A stretch of DNA of 64,000 bases from an uncultured Sphingomonas sp. (GCF_913774285.1 NZ_CAJYHX010000001.1:22625-86624); one strand, 5' to 3'; positions 55,271 through 64,000 are shown, counted from the stretch's first letter. Notes: generated by a model from the letters alone, not told the origin. Translations and numbers: made by a program.

Positions 55271-55966
55271 ATGATGCAGCGACTCCTCACCCTGATGCTC
55301 ACGCTGGTGCCGCTGTTCGCACTCGGCGCCGCCCCTGCCCCGCAGGCCAATTGGCTCACCACCGTGGTGGCGACGCCCGAGGGCGGCTATCGCCAGGGCA
55401 ACCCCAACGCGCCGATCAAGCTGGTCGAATATGGCTCGCGCACCTGCCCGACCTGCGGCCGCTTCGCCGAAGAGGGCGTGAAGCCGCTGCGCGACCGGTA
55501 TGTCGCCACGGGCAAGGTCAGCTACGAGTATCGCGACTATCTGGTCCACGGCGCGCCGGACCTGGCGCTGGCGCTGCTCAACCAGTGCGTCGGCACCCAG
55601 CGCTTCTTCCCGGTGCTCGACGCGATCTACGCCAACCAGCCCAAGTTCGAAGAGAAGCTGATCGCGCTGGAGAAGACGCCGGCGACGCTGGAGGCCTGGC
55701 AGAAGCTGCCGCCGCCGCAGATGGCGACGCGCTTCGCCGAAAACATGGGCATGATCGCCTTCCTCAAGACGCAAGGCCTGCCCGAGGCCAAGGCGCGCCA
55801 GTGCCTCGCCGATCCCAAGGCGATCGCCCGCATTGCCAAGACCCAGGCGGACGGCGCGAACCTATACAAGGTGGACGGCACGCCGAGCTTCTTCGTCAAC
55901 GGCCGCAAGGTGCGCGCCTTTACCTGGCCCTATCTCGAGCCCGAACTGCGCGCCGCCGGCGCCTGA
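55271..55966 (+). CDS. DsbA-family thiol oxidoreductase, periplasmic
   Basis: A 231-residue thioredoxin-fold protein with a cleavable signal (LVPLFALGAAPA). The active site is Cys59-Pro-Thr-Cys62, and the cis-proline loop is GTPSFF. The sequence is closely related to the next gene, including the run NPNAPIKLVEYGSR before the active site and KVSYEYRDYLVHGAPDLALALLNQC after it. The CPTC dipeptide differs from the CPHC of classical DsbA, implying a different redox potential. It follows the DciA-like gene by one base. Confidence 0.92.
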   Translation: MMQRLLTLMLTLVPLFALGAAPAPQANWLTTVVATPEGGYRQGNPNAPIKLVEYGSRTCPTCGRFAEEGVKPLRDRYVATGKVSYEYRDYLVHGAPDLALALLNQCVGTQRFFPVLDAIYANQPKFEEKLIALEKTPATLEAWQKLPPPQMATRFAENMGMIAFLKTQGLPEAKARQCLADPKAIARIAKTQADGANLYKVDGTPSFFVNGRKVRAFTWPYLEPELRAAGA

Positions 55967-55990
55967 CCCTTTCGTAACCCGGAGACTTCC

Positions 55991-56758
55991 ATGCGTTTCG
56001 CCCTCGCGCTTCTTCCCATCCTGGCGCTCGCCGCCTGCAACGGCGGCAACAAGGCCGGCGGCACCGGCGGCAACAGCAGCGCGCCCGTCCAGGCCTCGGC
56101 GCCCGTCGCCGGCGCGGCGGCGCCGGCCGGCAAGCAGTGGACCGACGTGGTCGAGAAGACCAAGGACAACGGCTTCCGCCAGGGCAACCCCAACGCGCCG
56201 ATCAAGCTGGTCGAATATGGCTCGCGCATGTGCCCGTTCTGCGCACAGTTCGGCACCACCGGCGTCGGCCCCTTGCGCGAAAAGTACATCGCGACCGGCA
56301 AGGTCAGCTATGAATATCGCGACTTCCTGATCCACGGTGCGCCCGACCTCGCGCTCGCGCTGCTCAACCAGTGCGTGCCTGCCGACGCCTTCTTCCCGAC
56401 GCTGGACCAGATCTATGCCGGTCAGGAAGAGTTCGAGAAGAAGATCATGGCGCTCCAGCAGACCAACCCGCAGGTGCTCGACCAGATCCAGCAGATGCCG
56501 CCGCCCCAGGCCGCGGCGGGCTTCGCCCAGGCGCTGGGCATGGTCGACTTCATGAAGCAGCGTGGGCTTCCTGAAGCCCAGGCCAAGGCGTGCCTCGCCG
56601 ACCAGAAGCAGATCGAGACGATCGCCAAGGTCAATGCCGACGGCGCGAACGTCTACGGCGTGAACTCGACGCCGACCTTCTTCATCAACGGCCAGAAGAC
56701 CGACGTGAACACCTGGGCCGATCTGGAGCCGCTGCTCCAGAAGGCCGGCGCACGCTGA
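55991..56758 (+). CDS. DsbA-family thiol oxidoreductase, lipoprotein
   Basis: A 255-residue paralogue of the preceding protein. Here the N-terminus is a lipoprotein signal (LALAAC, lipidated Cys16), followed by a Gly/Ala/Ser linker to about residue 48. The active site is Cys81-Pro-Phe-Cys84, and the cis-proline loop is STPTFF. The pair thus supplies one soluble and one membrane-tethered enzyme with different active-site dipeptides. The spacing to smc is only 10 bases, so it is probably in the same transcript. Confidence 0.92.
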   Translation: MRFALALLPILALAACNGGNKAGGTGGNSSAPVQASAPVAGAAAPAGKQWTDVVEKTKDNGFRQGNPNAPIKLVEYGSRMCPFCAQFGTTGVGPLREKYIATGKVSYEYRDFLIHGAPDLALALLNQCVPADAFFPTLDQIYAGQEEFEKKIMALQQTNPQVLDQIQQMPPPQAAAGFAQALGMVDFMKQRGLPEAQAKACLADQKQIETIAKVNADGANVYGVNSTPTFFINGQKTDVNTWADLEPLLQKAGAR

Positions 56759-56768
56759 TCGACACCTC

Positions 56769-59700
56769 GTGCAGATAAAACGGCTGCGGCTGACGGGCTT
56801 CAAGAGCTTCGTCGACCCGGCCGATCTGCGGATCGAACCGGGGCTGACGGGAATCGTCGGCCCCAATGGCTGCGGCAAGTCCAACCTGCTCGAAGCGTTG
56901 CGCTGGGTGATGGGCGAGACCAGCGCCAAGTCGATGCGCGGCAGCGGCATGGAAGACGTTATCTTCGCCGGCACCGCGACCCGCCCGCAGCGCGACTTCG
57001 CCGAAGTGGCGGTGGTCGCCGATCTGGACGACCAGCAGGACGAACTGGAGATCATCCGCCGCATCGAGCGCGGCGCCGGTTCCGCCTACCGCATCAACGG
57101 CCGCGACGTGCGCGCCAAGGACGTGGCGCTCGCCTTCGCCGACGCCGCGACGGGCGCACATTCGCCCGCGCTGGTCAGCCAGGGGCGGATCGGCGCGATC
57201 ATCGCCGCCAAGCCGGGCGAGCGCCGCGCGATGCTGGAGGAGGCGGCGGGCATCGCCGGCCTCCATGTCCGCCGCCGCGACGCCGAGCAGAAGCTCCGCG
57301 CGACCGAGACCAACCTCACACGCCTCGACGAGCTGATCGGCGAGCAGGAGCAGCGCGCCGCCGCGCTCAAGCGCCAGGCGCGCCAGGCCGAGCGCTACCG
57401 CGAACTCTCCGACCGCATTCGCGTCGCCGAGGCGCGGATGATCTTCGCCCGCTGGCGCGACGCGGCGCTGGCCGCCGATATTGCGCGGAAAGAGGCCGCC
57501 GAGGCCGAGTCGCTGGTCGCTGAGCGCACCGCCGCGCAGGCCGAGGCGGAGGCTGCACAGATGGCGGCCGCCGAGGCGGTCGCCACGCTGCGCGCCGAGG
57601 CACTGCGGCTGCGCGATGCCGCCAGCGACGCCCAGCACCGGCTCCAGACGCTGCGGAGTGCCCGGCACGGCGTCGAGCGGCGGATTGCCGAACTGGCCGA
57701 GGCGAGCCGTCGGCTGGAGACGGATCGCGCACGCGAAGCCTCGCTGGCGCGGGACGCTGCCGAGGCCATCGCCCGCCTGACCGCTGAACAGGCGACGCTG
57801 GACGCGCGGATCGCCGAAACCGCCGGGCGCGTGCCGCTGCTCGACGCGGCGCTCGCCGATGCCGAACGCGCCGCCCGCGATGCCGAGGTCGCGCTGTCCC
57901 AGGCGCTGGCCCAGCAGGCGGCCGAGGCGGCGGAAGTGCGCGTCGCCGATGCAGCGCTCTCCGCCGCGCGCGGCCAGGTGGAACGCAGCCAGCGCGACCA
58001 GGCGCGGATCGAAGCCGAGGCCCGCGCGCTCGGTGATGCCGCACCGCTTCACGCCGAGCGGCAGCACGCGAGCGACGCGCGGGCGGAGGCGCAGCGCCAG
58101 GCCGAATCCGCCCGCGACGCCCTCGCCCGCGCCGATGCCGAGGAGCGCGCCGCGATCGAGGCGCGCAACGGTGCCCAGGCGGCGCGCGCGGCGGCGCATG
58201 CCGAACTCGCCCAGATCGACAGCGAGGCGGCCGCGCTCGCCAAGGCGACCAGGCCCTCGGGCAAGGACCGGCTGCTCGACCGCGTGACCGTCGCCGCGGG
58301 CTATGAACGCGCGCTCGCCGCTGCGCTGGGCGACGATCTCGAGGCCGGGCTCGATGCCAGCGCCGAGCGCCATTGGGGCGGCGCCGATGCATCGCCCACC
58401 GACCCCTCGCCGCCGCCCGGCACGACTAGGCTGGCCGAGCACGTAACCGCGCCACCCGAACTCGCCCGCCGCCTCGCGCAGGTGCTGGTGTGCGAGGCGG
58501 ATGACGGCCAGCCGCTCGCGGTCGGCCAGCGGCTGGTGACGCTGCAGGGCGTGCTGCGCCGCTGGGACGGCTATCGCGCGCGCTCGGGCGGCGCGGCGGC
58601 GGCCGAGCGGCTGGAGCGGGTCAACCGTCTCGCCGCGCTGGAGCAGGCGCGCCCCGCGGCACAGGCGGCGCTGGAAGCCGCCGCGGCGGAACTCAGCCGG
58701 ATCGAGGCGAGCATCGCCGAGGCGCGCCGCAGCGCTGCCGAGAACCGCAAGCGACTCGACCAGGCCGACCTCGCCGCCCGCGAGGCGACGCGGGCCGACG
58801 ATCGCGCCGCCAACCAGATCGAGCGGCTGGAGGCGCAGCGCGCCGATCTCGAAACCCGCCGCGCCCGCATCGCCGCCGAAGCCGAGGAGGCCGCTGCCGA
58901 GTTCGCCCGTGCCGAGGCGGCCAAGGCAGCGCTGCCGGACGGGGCGGAAACCCGCGCCAAGGTCGCGACACTGTCCCGCGAGGCCGATCATGCACGCGCC
59001 GCGGTCGCCAGCGCCCGCGCCGAACGCACGAGCCTCGACCGCGACCTCGCCCAGGCCCGCGAGCGGCTCGCGGCCGCCGGGGCCGAGGCCAAGAGCTGGT
59101 CCGCGCGCGCCGCCGATGCCACCCGCCGCTCGGCCGAAATGGATGAGCGCGCCGCCACGCTGGCGCAGGAGCGCGAGGCGATCGCCGCCCGCCCCGCGCA
59201 GATCGCCGCCCAGCTCGCGGATGCCGAGGCCGCCGATTCTTGGATGCAGCAGGAATCCGCCGCCGCGCAGGTCGCCGAGCGCGAGGCCGACGCCCGGTTG
59301 CGCACCACAGAGTCGGCGCTGCGCAAGGCGAGCGAGTCGCTTTCCGAGGCCCGCGAACGCCGTGCGGGCGCTGCGGCGCGTGCCGAGAACCAGGACGTGC
59401 GGCGGGTGGAGATGGGGCGCCTCTCGGGCGAACGGTTCGAATGCCCGCCGCCCTTACTCCCGGCGCGGCTGCACTTCGACGCCGACAGCGTGCGCACCCC
59501 GCAGGAGGAATCGGCAGCACTCGAAAAGCTGACCGCTGATCGCGAGCGGCTCGGGCCGGTCAACCTCGTCGCCGAGACCGAGCTGGCCGAGATCGAGGCC
59601 GCGTTCGGCACCAACGCCAAGGAGCGCGACGAGCTGCTCCAGGCGGTCAACCGGCTGCGCGGCTCGATCGGGACGCTCAACCGCGAGGGACGGCAGCGGC

Positions 59701-60176
59701 TGCTTGCCGCGTTCGAGGCGGTCGACCAGCATTTCCGCCGGCTGTTCACGACGCTGTTCAACGGCGGCCAGGCGCATCTCGCGCTGATCGACTCGGACGA
59801 TCCGCTGGAGGCGGGGCTGGAGATCCTCGCGCAGCCCCCGGGCAAGAAGCTGCAGTCGCTCACCCTGCTCTCGGGCGGCGAACAGGCGCTGACCGCGGTC
59901 GCGCTGATCTTCGCGCTGTTCCTCACCAAGCCCTCGCCGATCTGCGTGCTCGACGAAGTCGACGCGCCGCTCGACGATGCCAATGTCGATCGCTTCTGCG
60001 ACCTGCTGGAAGCGATGACCCGCGAAACCGCGACCCGCTACCTGATCGTCACCCACAATGCCGCGACGATGGCGCGGATGCACCGGCTGTTCGGGGTGAC
60101 GATGGTCGAGCGCGGCGTCAGCCGGCTGGTCTCGGTGGACCTGGGCGGGGCGACGAGCTTGCTTGCGGCGGAGTAG
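56769..60176 (+). CDS. smc: Chromosome segregation protein SMC
   Basis: An 1135-residue condensin ATPase. The head has Walker A GPNGCGKS (31-38) at the N-terminus, and LSGGEQALTAVAL (signature) and VLDEVDAPLDDANVDRF (Walker B, D loop) at the C-terminus. Between lie two long Ala/Glu/Arg coiled-coil arms and a hinge region near residues 490-630 (GKDRLLDRVTVAAGYERALAAALGDDLEAGLD). The GTG at 56769 opens the conserved MQIKRLRLTGFKSF. The arms are unusually Ala- and Arg-rich, in line with the high GC content. scpA and scpB are not adjacent. Confidence 0.97.
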   Translation: MQIKRLRLTGFKSFVDPADLRIEPGLTGIVGPNGCGKSNLLEALRWVMGETSAKSMRGSGMEDVIFAGTATRPQRDFAEVAVVADLDDQQDELEIIRRIERGAGSAYRINGRDVRAKDVALAFADAATGAHSPALVSQGRIGAIIAAKPGERRAMLEEAAGIAGLHVRRRDAEQKLRATETNLTRLDELIGEQEQRAAALKRQARQAERYRELSDRIRVAEARMIFARWRDAALAADIARKEAAEAESLVAERTAAQAEAEAAQMAAAEAVATLRAEALRLRDAASDAQHRLQTLRSARHGVERRIAELAEASRRLETDRAREASLARDAAEAIARLTAEQATLDARIAETAGRVPLLDAALADAERAARDAEVALSQALAQQAAEAAEVRVADAALSAARGQVERSQRDQARIEAEARALGDAAPLHAERQHASDARAEAQRQAESARDALARADAEERAAIEARNGAQAARAAAHAELAQIDSEAAALAKATRPSGKDRLLDRVTVAAGYERALAAALGDDLEAGLDASAERHWGGADASPTDPSPPPGTTRLAEHVTAPPELARRLAQVLVCEADDGQPLAVGQRLVTLQGVLRRWDGYRARSGGAAAAERLERVNRLAALEQARPAAQAALEAAAAELSRIEASIAEARRSAAENRKRLDQADLAAREATRADDRAANQIERLEAQRADLETRRARIAAEAEEAAAEFARAEAAKAALPDGAETRAKVATLSREADHARAAVASARAERTSLDRDLAQARERLAAAGAEAKSWSARAADATRRSAEMDERAATLAQEREAIAARPAQIAAQLADAEAADSWMQQESAAAQVAEREADARLRTTESALRKASESLSEARERRAGAAARAENQDVRRVEMGRLSGERFECPPPLLPARLHFDADSVRTPQEESAALEKLTADRERLGPVNLVAETELAEIEAAFGTNAKERDELLQAVNRLRGSIGTLNREGRQRLLAAFEAVDQHFRRLFTTLFNGGQAHLALIDSDDPLEAGLEILAQPPGKKLQSLTLLSGGEQALTAVALIFALFLTKPSPICVLDEVDAPLDDANVDRFCDLLEAMTRETATRYLIVTHNAATMARMHRLFGVTMVERGVSRLVSVDLGGATSLLAAE

Positions 60177-60260
60177 GTGACCGTCGCGTGGGGGCCCGCG
60201 CGCAAGCCTATTAGCGGCATGGCGGCATGGCGGCATAAATGGATGGTGGTCCGGGAACAG

Positions 60261-60959
60261 TCACGAGCTTCGGGAAAGCTCCAGGGCCCGCCACTCTTCC
60301 CATCGTCGATGCAAATCCGCCTTCGAGTGCGGAATGCGCTGATTTAAGGCTTCGGCAGCCACTATTCGATCTGTGCGGAAGTGACGAAATCCCTTCCGCG
60401 TTTCACACCATGCGATCAGGATGCGACTTGCCTCGGCGTACCCGAGCAGGATCGGCCAGATCGTGCGCTCGGTCTGCTCGCCGTCTCGATCGCGATAGAC
60501 AAGGCGCAGCTTCGAACGGGCGCGAATCGCATTCCGAAGCATCGCCGCGTCTACGATATCCTCGACGGGAACCAAGCGCGGCGGCACGCCCGTAGTCGGT
60601 GCCATGACGAACGGCCGGAGATGCGCAGGGACGGCCGCGACGATCTTCGCCAGAACATCGTTCGCGGCGGGAGAGAGAAGCGGATCATCGCGCCCGGCGA
60701 CCCACTGCGCACCCAGCACGATGGCTTCCAGTTCGACCTGGGTCAGCATCAGCGGCGGCATGTCATAGTCGGCATCCAGCAGATAGCCGAAGCCGGGTTC
60801 GCCGGTGATCGGCACCCGCTGTGCCATCAGGACGGCGATGTCGCGGTACACGGTACGCGTCGACACCTCCAGTTCGGCGGCCAGGGCAGCGCCGGTTACC
60901 GGACGTGTCGATCGCCGAAGCAGCTGGATGATTTGAAAGAGGCGATCGGCGCGAGGCAC
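60261..60959 (-). CDS. WYL-domain transcriptional regulator of the YafY type
   Basis: A 232-residue regulator. An HTH-11 domain occupies about 1-60 (RLFQIIQLLRRSTRPVTGAALAAELEVSTRTVYRDIAVL). A WYL domain covers about 140-215 (LRLVYRDRDGEQTERTIWPILLGYAEASRILIAWCETRKGFRHFRTDRI). The WYL fold senses small ligands or nucleic acids. GTG at 60959 opens the conserved start. It is divergent from a VOC protein gene, and a 9-6-9 inverted repeat lies between them, so it probably controls that gene and itself. Confidence 0.92.
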   Translation of the reverse strand: MPRADRLFQIIQLLRRSTRPVTGAALAAELEVSTRTVYRDIAVLMAQRVPITGEPGFGYLLDADYDMPPLMLTQVELEAIVLGAQWVAGRDDPLLSPAANDVLAKIVAAVPAHLRPFVMAPTTGVPPRLVPVEDIVDAAMLRNAIRARSKLRLVYRDRDGEQTERTIWPILLGYAEASRILIAWCETRKGFRHFRTDRIVAAEALNQRIPHSKADLHRRWEEWRALELSRSS

Positions 60960-60972
60960 CGTCTGATGACTC

Positions 60973-60996
60973 CTGCTGACACGACGCTGTCAGCAG
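60973..60996. promoter_or_regulatory. 9-6-9 inverted repeat, candidate operator
   Basis: CTGCTGACA at 60973-60981 and TGTCAGCAG at 60988-60996 are a perfect inverted pair separated by six bases. The element begins 13 bases upstream of the WYL regulator start and lies 51 bases before the VOC gene start, where a repressor would cover both divergent promoters. Confidence 0.7.
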
Positions 60997-61047
60997 CGGT
61001 GCGATACGTGCCCGGCTTACGCAAGCCACAACCACCGGGATATCATC

Positions 61048-61446
61048 ATGAAATTCGCCTCCGTCCGCCTGATCGCTGCCGACATCAACGCCATGGTTGC
61101 ATTCTACGAGCTGGTGACGGGTGAGGCAGCCGAATGGCTCGCACCGCAATTCGCAGAAATCGTCACGCCGGGTGCAACGCTCGCCATCGGAAGCGCAGAA
61201 ACGGTGGCTGTTTTTGCCGAGAACAGCGCGACCTCAGGTGCCAATCGCACCGTCATCCTCGAATTCATGGTCGAGGATGTGGACGCCGTCTTCGATCGGC
61301 TAAACGGCAAGTCCGAGCTGGTGCATGCGCCCAAGCTGTTGCCATGGGGTAATCGCACGTTTCAAGTTCGTGATCCGGAAGGCTCGGCGATCAGCATCTT
61401 CACGCCGTTCACGGATGCTGCAAAGGCCCGTTTCGGATCACGATAG
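61048..61446 (+). CDS. VOC/glyoxalase-fold protein
   Basis: A 132-residue single VOC unit. The beta-alpha-beta-beta-beta pattern starts MKFASVRLIAADINAMVAFYELVTGE and ends in the typical NRTFQVRDPEGSAISIFTPF. Such proteins include metal-dependent lyases, dioxygenases and drug-binding proteins, and the substrate here cannot be told. It faces the WYL regulator gene, a common pairing in which the regulator senses a toxic small molecule. The gap after it (61447-61581) showed nothing recognisable. Confidence 0.9.
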   Translation: MKFASVRLIAADINAMVAFYELVTGEAAEWLAPQFAEIVTPGATLAIGSAETVAVFAENSATSGANRTVILEFMVEDVDAVFDRLNGKSELVHAPKLLPWGNRTFQVRDPEGSAISIFTPFTDAAKARFGSR

Positions 61447-61581
61447 GCACCGTTCTCGATGGCTCTTGCCCGAAGCGGCTCTCAAAGAGGCGGGATGGGG
61501 GGAAGATCGCGATGCGCGAACGGCGGCTTCCGGCGGCTGCGGGTACGCCCCGCAACGGACCTGCCGGACGCCGCTGGCACC

Positions 61582-62019
61582 TCAGTGCTTCGTCTGAAAA
61601 CTCGGCTCGCCCTGCAGTGCGGCGGCGACCAGCAGGCCTTCCTCCAGCTTTACGCGGTTGCGCAGGCGCGGCAGCATTGCGCGGCTGGCGTCGGCGAAGC
61701 CTTGGCGGTCGGCGGCGATCTGCTCGGGGGTCCAGAACTGGAGATAGTCCTGCCAGTTGGCCTTGAGCCGCTCGAAATCCTCGCGGACCTGATCGACCTT
61801 GGTGCGCGAGATGCCCGGCTGTGCCGACAGCGCCAGCGTGTAGATGGTGGTGTCTTCGCGGGCGAGATGCTCGGCGACGCAGTTGAGCAGGTGATCCAGC
61901 GCGGTGGAAAGCTCGACCGGAGCGGCTTCGCTTTCAAGAAGGCCCGACAGGCGCCGCGCGAGGATGTCGATCATTTCGTGATCGTGCCGCAATTCTGCGA
62001 TCGTCGTCGTTGCCATCAT
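61582..62019 (-). CDS. Hemerythrin HHE domain protein
   Basis: A 145-residue four-helix protein with hemerythrin-type iron ligands: RHDHEMID (His12, His14), EHLAREDTTIY (His51, Glu55), and later histidine-poor helices, so the full ligand set is not certain. Members bind O2, NO or act in iron and redox sensing. Start at the first of two adjacent ATG codons (62017-62019). It lies downstream of pnp on the same strand but behind the pnp terminator, so it is probably expressed separately. Confidence 0.85.
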   Translation of the reverse strand: MMATTTIAELRHDHEMIDILARRLSGLLESEAAPVELSTALDHLLNCVAEHLAREDTTIYTLALSAQPGISRTKVDQVREDFERLKANWQDYLQFWTPEQIAADRQGFADASRAMLPRLRNRVKLEEGLLVAAALQGEPSFQTKH

Positions 62020-62117
62020 CGCTCTACCCTCACCCCTTAACGTCGTCTGCTCCGTTCGTTCCCCCGCGTCTGCATAGCGCGATTTCACGCAAAGTGGAAC
62101 GATGGAATGGGTTAATG

Positions 62118-62149
62118 AAAAAAGGGGCCCGGCAGCGCCGGACCCCTTC
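62118..62149 (-). terminator. Terminator of pnp
   Basis: On the minus strand GAAGGGGTCCGGC pairs with GCCGGGCCCCTT around a three-base loop and is followed by a T run. It lies about 24 bases past the pnp stop. Confidence 0.9.
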
Positions 62150-62172
62150 GTTTCTTGCGCGTAACGCGGTGA

Positions 62173-63942
62173 TCAGTCGCGATCACCGGTCAGGAACGCG
62201 GGCAGGCCGATGTCGCCGCCATCGTTCTTGCCGCCTTCGCTGCGCTCGCCACGCGGCTTGTCGCCACGGTCGCGGCGGGGGCCACGCTCGCCGCGCTCGC
62301 CACCGCGCTCACCGCCACGGCCGCCCTCGCGACGACGGTCGCCGCCACGATCGCCGCGGTCACCACGATCGCCGCGCGGCTCGCGCGGTTCGCGGGCCGG
62401 GCGCGAGTCTTCCAGCTCGGCACCGGTTTCCTGGTCGACGACGCGCATCGACAGGCGGACCTTGCCGCGCGGATCGATCTCGAGGACCTTGACCTTGACT
62501 TCCTGGCCTTCGCTCAGAACGTCCGAGACCTTCTCGACGCGCTCGTTCTTGATCTCCGAGACGTGGACGAGACCGTCCTTGCCGCCCATGAAGTTCACGA
62601 ACGCACCGAAATCGACGAGGTTGACGACCTTGCCGTTGTAGATCTTGCCGACTTCGGCTTCCTCGACCAGGCCCTTGATCCACTTGATCGCGGCTTCGAT
62701 CTGCGCCGGATCCGAGGAGCTGACCTTGATCACGCCCTCGTCGTCGATGTCGACCTTGGCGCCGGTGGTGGCGACGATCTCGCGGATCACCTTGCCGCCG
62801 GTGCCGATCACTTCGCGGATCTTCGACTTGTCGATCGTGAAGGTTTCGATGCGCGGCGCGTGCGCCGACAGCTCCGAGCGGGTCTCGCCCAGCGCCTTGG
62901 CCATCTCATTGAGGATGTGCGCACGGCCCTCGTGGGCCTGCTTCAGGGCGACCTTCATGATCTCTTCGGTGATGCCCGAGATCTTGATGTCCATCTGCAG
63001 CGCGGTGATGCCCTCGCTGGTGCCGGCGACCTTGAAGTCCATGTCGCCAAGATGATCCTCGTCGCCCAGGATGTCCGACAGGACGGCGAAGTCCTTGCCT
63101 TCCAGGATCAGGCCCATCGCGATGCCCGAGACGGGGCGCTTCAGCGGCACGCCCGCGTCCATCATCGACAGCGAACCGCCGCAAACGGTGGCCATCGACG
63201 ACGAGCCGTTCGACTCGGTGATGTCCGACGTGACGCGGATCGTGTAGGGGAATTCCTCCTTCGACGGCAGCACCGGGTGCAGCGCGCGCCAGGCGAGCTT
63301 GCCGTGACCGACTTCGCGACGACCCGGCGCGCCGAAGCGGCCGACTTCACCGACCGAATAGGGCGGGAAGTTATAGTGGAGCATGAAGTTCTGGTACGAC
63401 AGGCCGTTGAGGCCGTCGATCATCTGCTCCGCGTCGCGGGTGCCGAGCGTGGTGGTCGCGATCGTCTGCGTCTCGCCACGCGTGAACAGCGCCGACCCGT
63501 GCGCACGCGGCAGGAAGTGGACTTCCGATTCGATCGGGCGGATCTGCGTCGTGGTACGGCCGTCGATGCGGCGGCCATCCTTCAGGATCGCGGTGCGGAC
63601 GATCTCGGCTTCCAGCTTCTTGACGAGCTTGGCGGCGGCGAGCTGTTCCTGCGGCGTACGGTCGGCCATCGCCGCCTTCGCCTTGGCACGCGCCTCGCCC
63701 AGCGCGGTCTGGCGCTGCTGCTTGTCGGTCAGCTTGTAGGCGGCCGTGATATCCTTGCCGATCAGCTTCTTAAGCTCGGCCTTGACCGTCTTCTGGTCGT
63801 CGCCGACCTTCAACTCCCACGGATCCTTGGCGGCCTGTTCGGCGAGATCGATGATCGCGTCGATCACCTGCTGCGACGCCTTGTGTGCGAACATCACCGC
63901 GCCGAGCATGACGTCTTCCGACAGCTCCTTGGCTTCGGATTC
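62173..63942 (-). CDS. pnp: Polyribonucleotide nucleotidyltransferase, 5' part missing
   Basis: The last 589 residues of PNPase, the phosphorolytic 3'-5' exonuclease of the RNA degradosome. About 180 N-terminal residues (first RNase PH domain) are lost at the contig end. Present are the linker starting [16 protein letters not shown], the second RNase PH domain ([31 protein letters not shown]), a KH domain ([15 protein letters not shown]) and an S1 domain ([18 protein letters not shown]). A C-terminal tail of about 70 residues rich in Arg, Gly, Asp and Glu follows. An apparent start codon further right comes from adapter sequence, so no native start is in the window. Confidence 0.96.
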   Translation of the reverse strand, partial: ESEAKELSEDVMLGAVMFAHKASQQVIDAIIDLAEQAAKDPWELKVGDDQKTVKAELKKLIGKDITAAYKLTDKQQRQTALGEARAKAKAAMADRTPQEQLAAAKLVKKLEAEIVRTAILKDGRRIDGRTTTQIRPIESEVHFLPRAHGSALFTRGETQTIATTTLGTRDAEQMIDGLNGLSYQNFMLHYNFPPYSVGEVGRFGAPGRREVGHGKLAWRALHPVLPSKEEFPYTIRVTSDITESNGSSSMATVCGGSLSMMDAGVPLKRPVSGIAMGLILEGKDFAVLSDILGDEDHLGDMDFKVAGTSEGITALQMDIKISGITEEIMKVALKQAHEGRAHILNEMAKALGETRSELSAHAPRIETFTIDKSKIREVIGTGGKVIREIVATTGAKVDIDDEGVIKVSSSDPAQIEAAIKWIKGLVEEAEVGKIYNGKVVNLVDFGAFVNFMGGKDGLVHVSEIKNERVEKVSDVLSEGQEVKVKVLEIDPRGKVRLSMRVVDQETGAELEDSRPAREPREPRGDRGDRGDRGGDRRREGGRGGERGGERGERGPRRDRGDKPRGERSEGGKNDGGDIGLPAFLTGDRD

Positions 63943-64000
63943 AGATCGGAAGAGCACACGTCTGAACTCCAGTCACAAAGATACATCGCGTATGCCGTCT
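63943..64000. other. Illumina adapter and index read-through, not genomic
   Basis: Bases 63943-63976 equal the TruSeq read-1 3' adapter, which begins AGATCGGAAGAGC. They are followed by an eight-base index-like AAAGATAC (63977-63984) and by 63985-64000, which matches the P7 flank except for one base. This is library sequence joined to the contig end and should be trimmed. Confidence 0.98.

Noticed and set aside
63943..63957. GTG start of pnp near the right edge
   Set aside because: The codons come from adapter sequence.

Overview
The window is GC-rich, gene-dense DNA that most resembles a sphingomonad (order Sphingomonadales, Alphaproteobacteria). The grounds are PEPxxWA-type sorting tails, an XrtA/PEP-CTERM-type glycosyltransferase with its PrsK/PrsR two-component pair, a COQ4-type protein, the mrp-hflK-hflC-degP and mutY-DUF721-dsbA-smc neighbourhoods, and many 1-4 nt stop/start overlaps. 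It is a piece of draft assembly: bases 63943-64000 are Illumina adapter and index sequence, so the right edge is a contig end and the last gene (pnp) has lost its 5' part. The left edge cuts a secreted metalloprotease that is a close paralogue of its neighbour.

Layout. 1-4.5 kb: two paralogous secreted metalloproteases and aconitase (acnA). 4.9-8.4 kb: a Pro/Thr-rich lipoprotein, tryptophan 2,3-dioxygenase (kynA) overlapped by a class V PLP enzyme, and a CoA-binding protein. 8.4-16.7 kb: Mrp/ApbC divergent from hflK-hflC-degP-type protease, a HerA/YjgR-like ATPase and an OPT transporter. 16.9-21.8 kb (minus): mannitol dehydrogenase-family enzyme, a two-motif aspartyl protease, and an Lhr-type ligase-associated helicase. 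21.9-28.2 kb: M20 peptidase, recF, a tandem pair of uncharacterised envelope proteins, Coq4 and dnaN. 28.3-31.7 kb: an outer-membrane barrel, a histidine phosphatase, an IalB-like protein and a FemAB-like acyltransferase. 31.7-36.9 kb (minus): an apparent operon of one STT3-like and two mutually paralogous polytopic membrane proteins, with a 32-codon small ORF behind it. 36.9-42.7 kb: ppc, an MpaB-type oxygenase, a membrane protein/winged-helix regulator pair preceded by three identical-pattern palindromes, a YoaK-type and a TRIC-type membrane protein. 42.9-49.5 kb: a PEP-CTERM protein, mannose-1-phosphate guanylyltransferase, and the priming glycosyltransferase-prsK-prsR operon. 49.6-62.2 kb: membrane cytochrome c, pheA, the mutY-serine hydrolase-nudC operon, a DciA-like protein, two DsbA-like proteins, smc, a WYL regulator facing a VOC protein, and a hemerythrin. 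62.2-63.9 kb: the 3' part of pnp.

How the parts fit. Exopolysaccharide and protein-sorting functions form the main theme of 42.9-49.5 kb: GDP-mannose supply, the lipid-linked priming transferase and a sigma-54-type regulatory pair sit beside a sorting substrate, but no exosortase lies in the window. Genome maintenance recurs (recF, dnaN, Lhr-type helicase, mutY, nudC, DciA-like, smc). Envelope quality control is represented by HflKC, the DegP-type protease and the DsbA pair. No rRNA, tRNA, CRISPR array, prophage or insertion sequence was seen. Intergenic palindromic repeats of three kinds are present. Apart from the candidate operators, RNA structures and unnamed families listed in the findings, most of the window is conserved chromosomal backbone, and I see no convincing complete new system.
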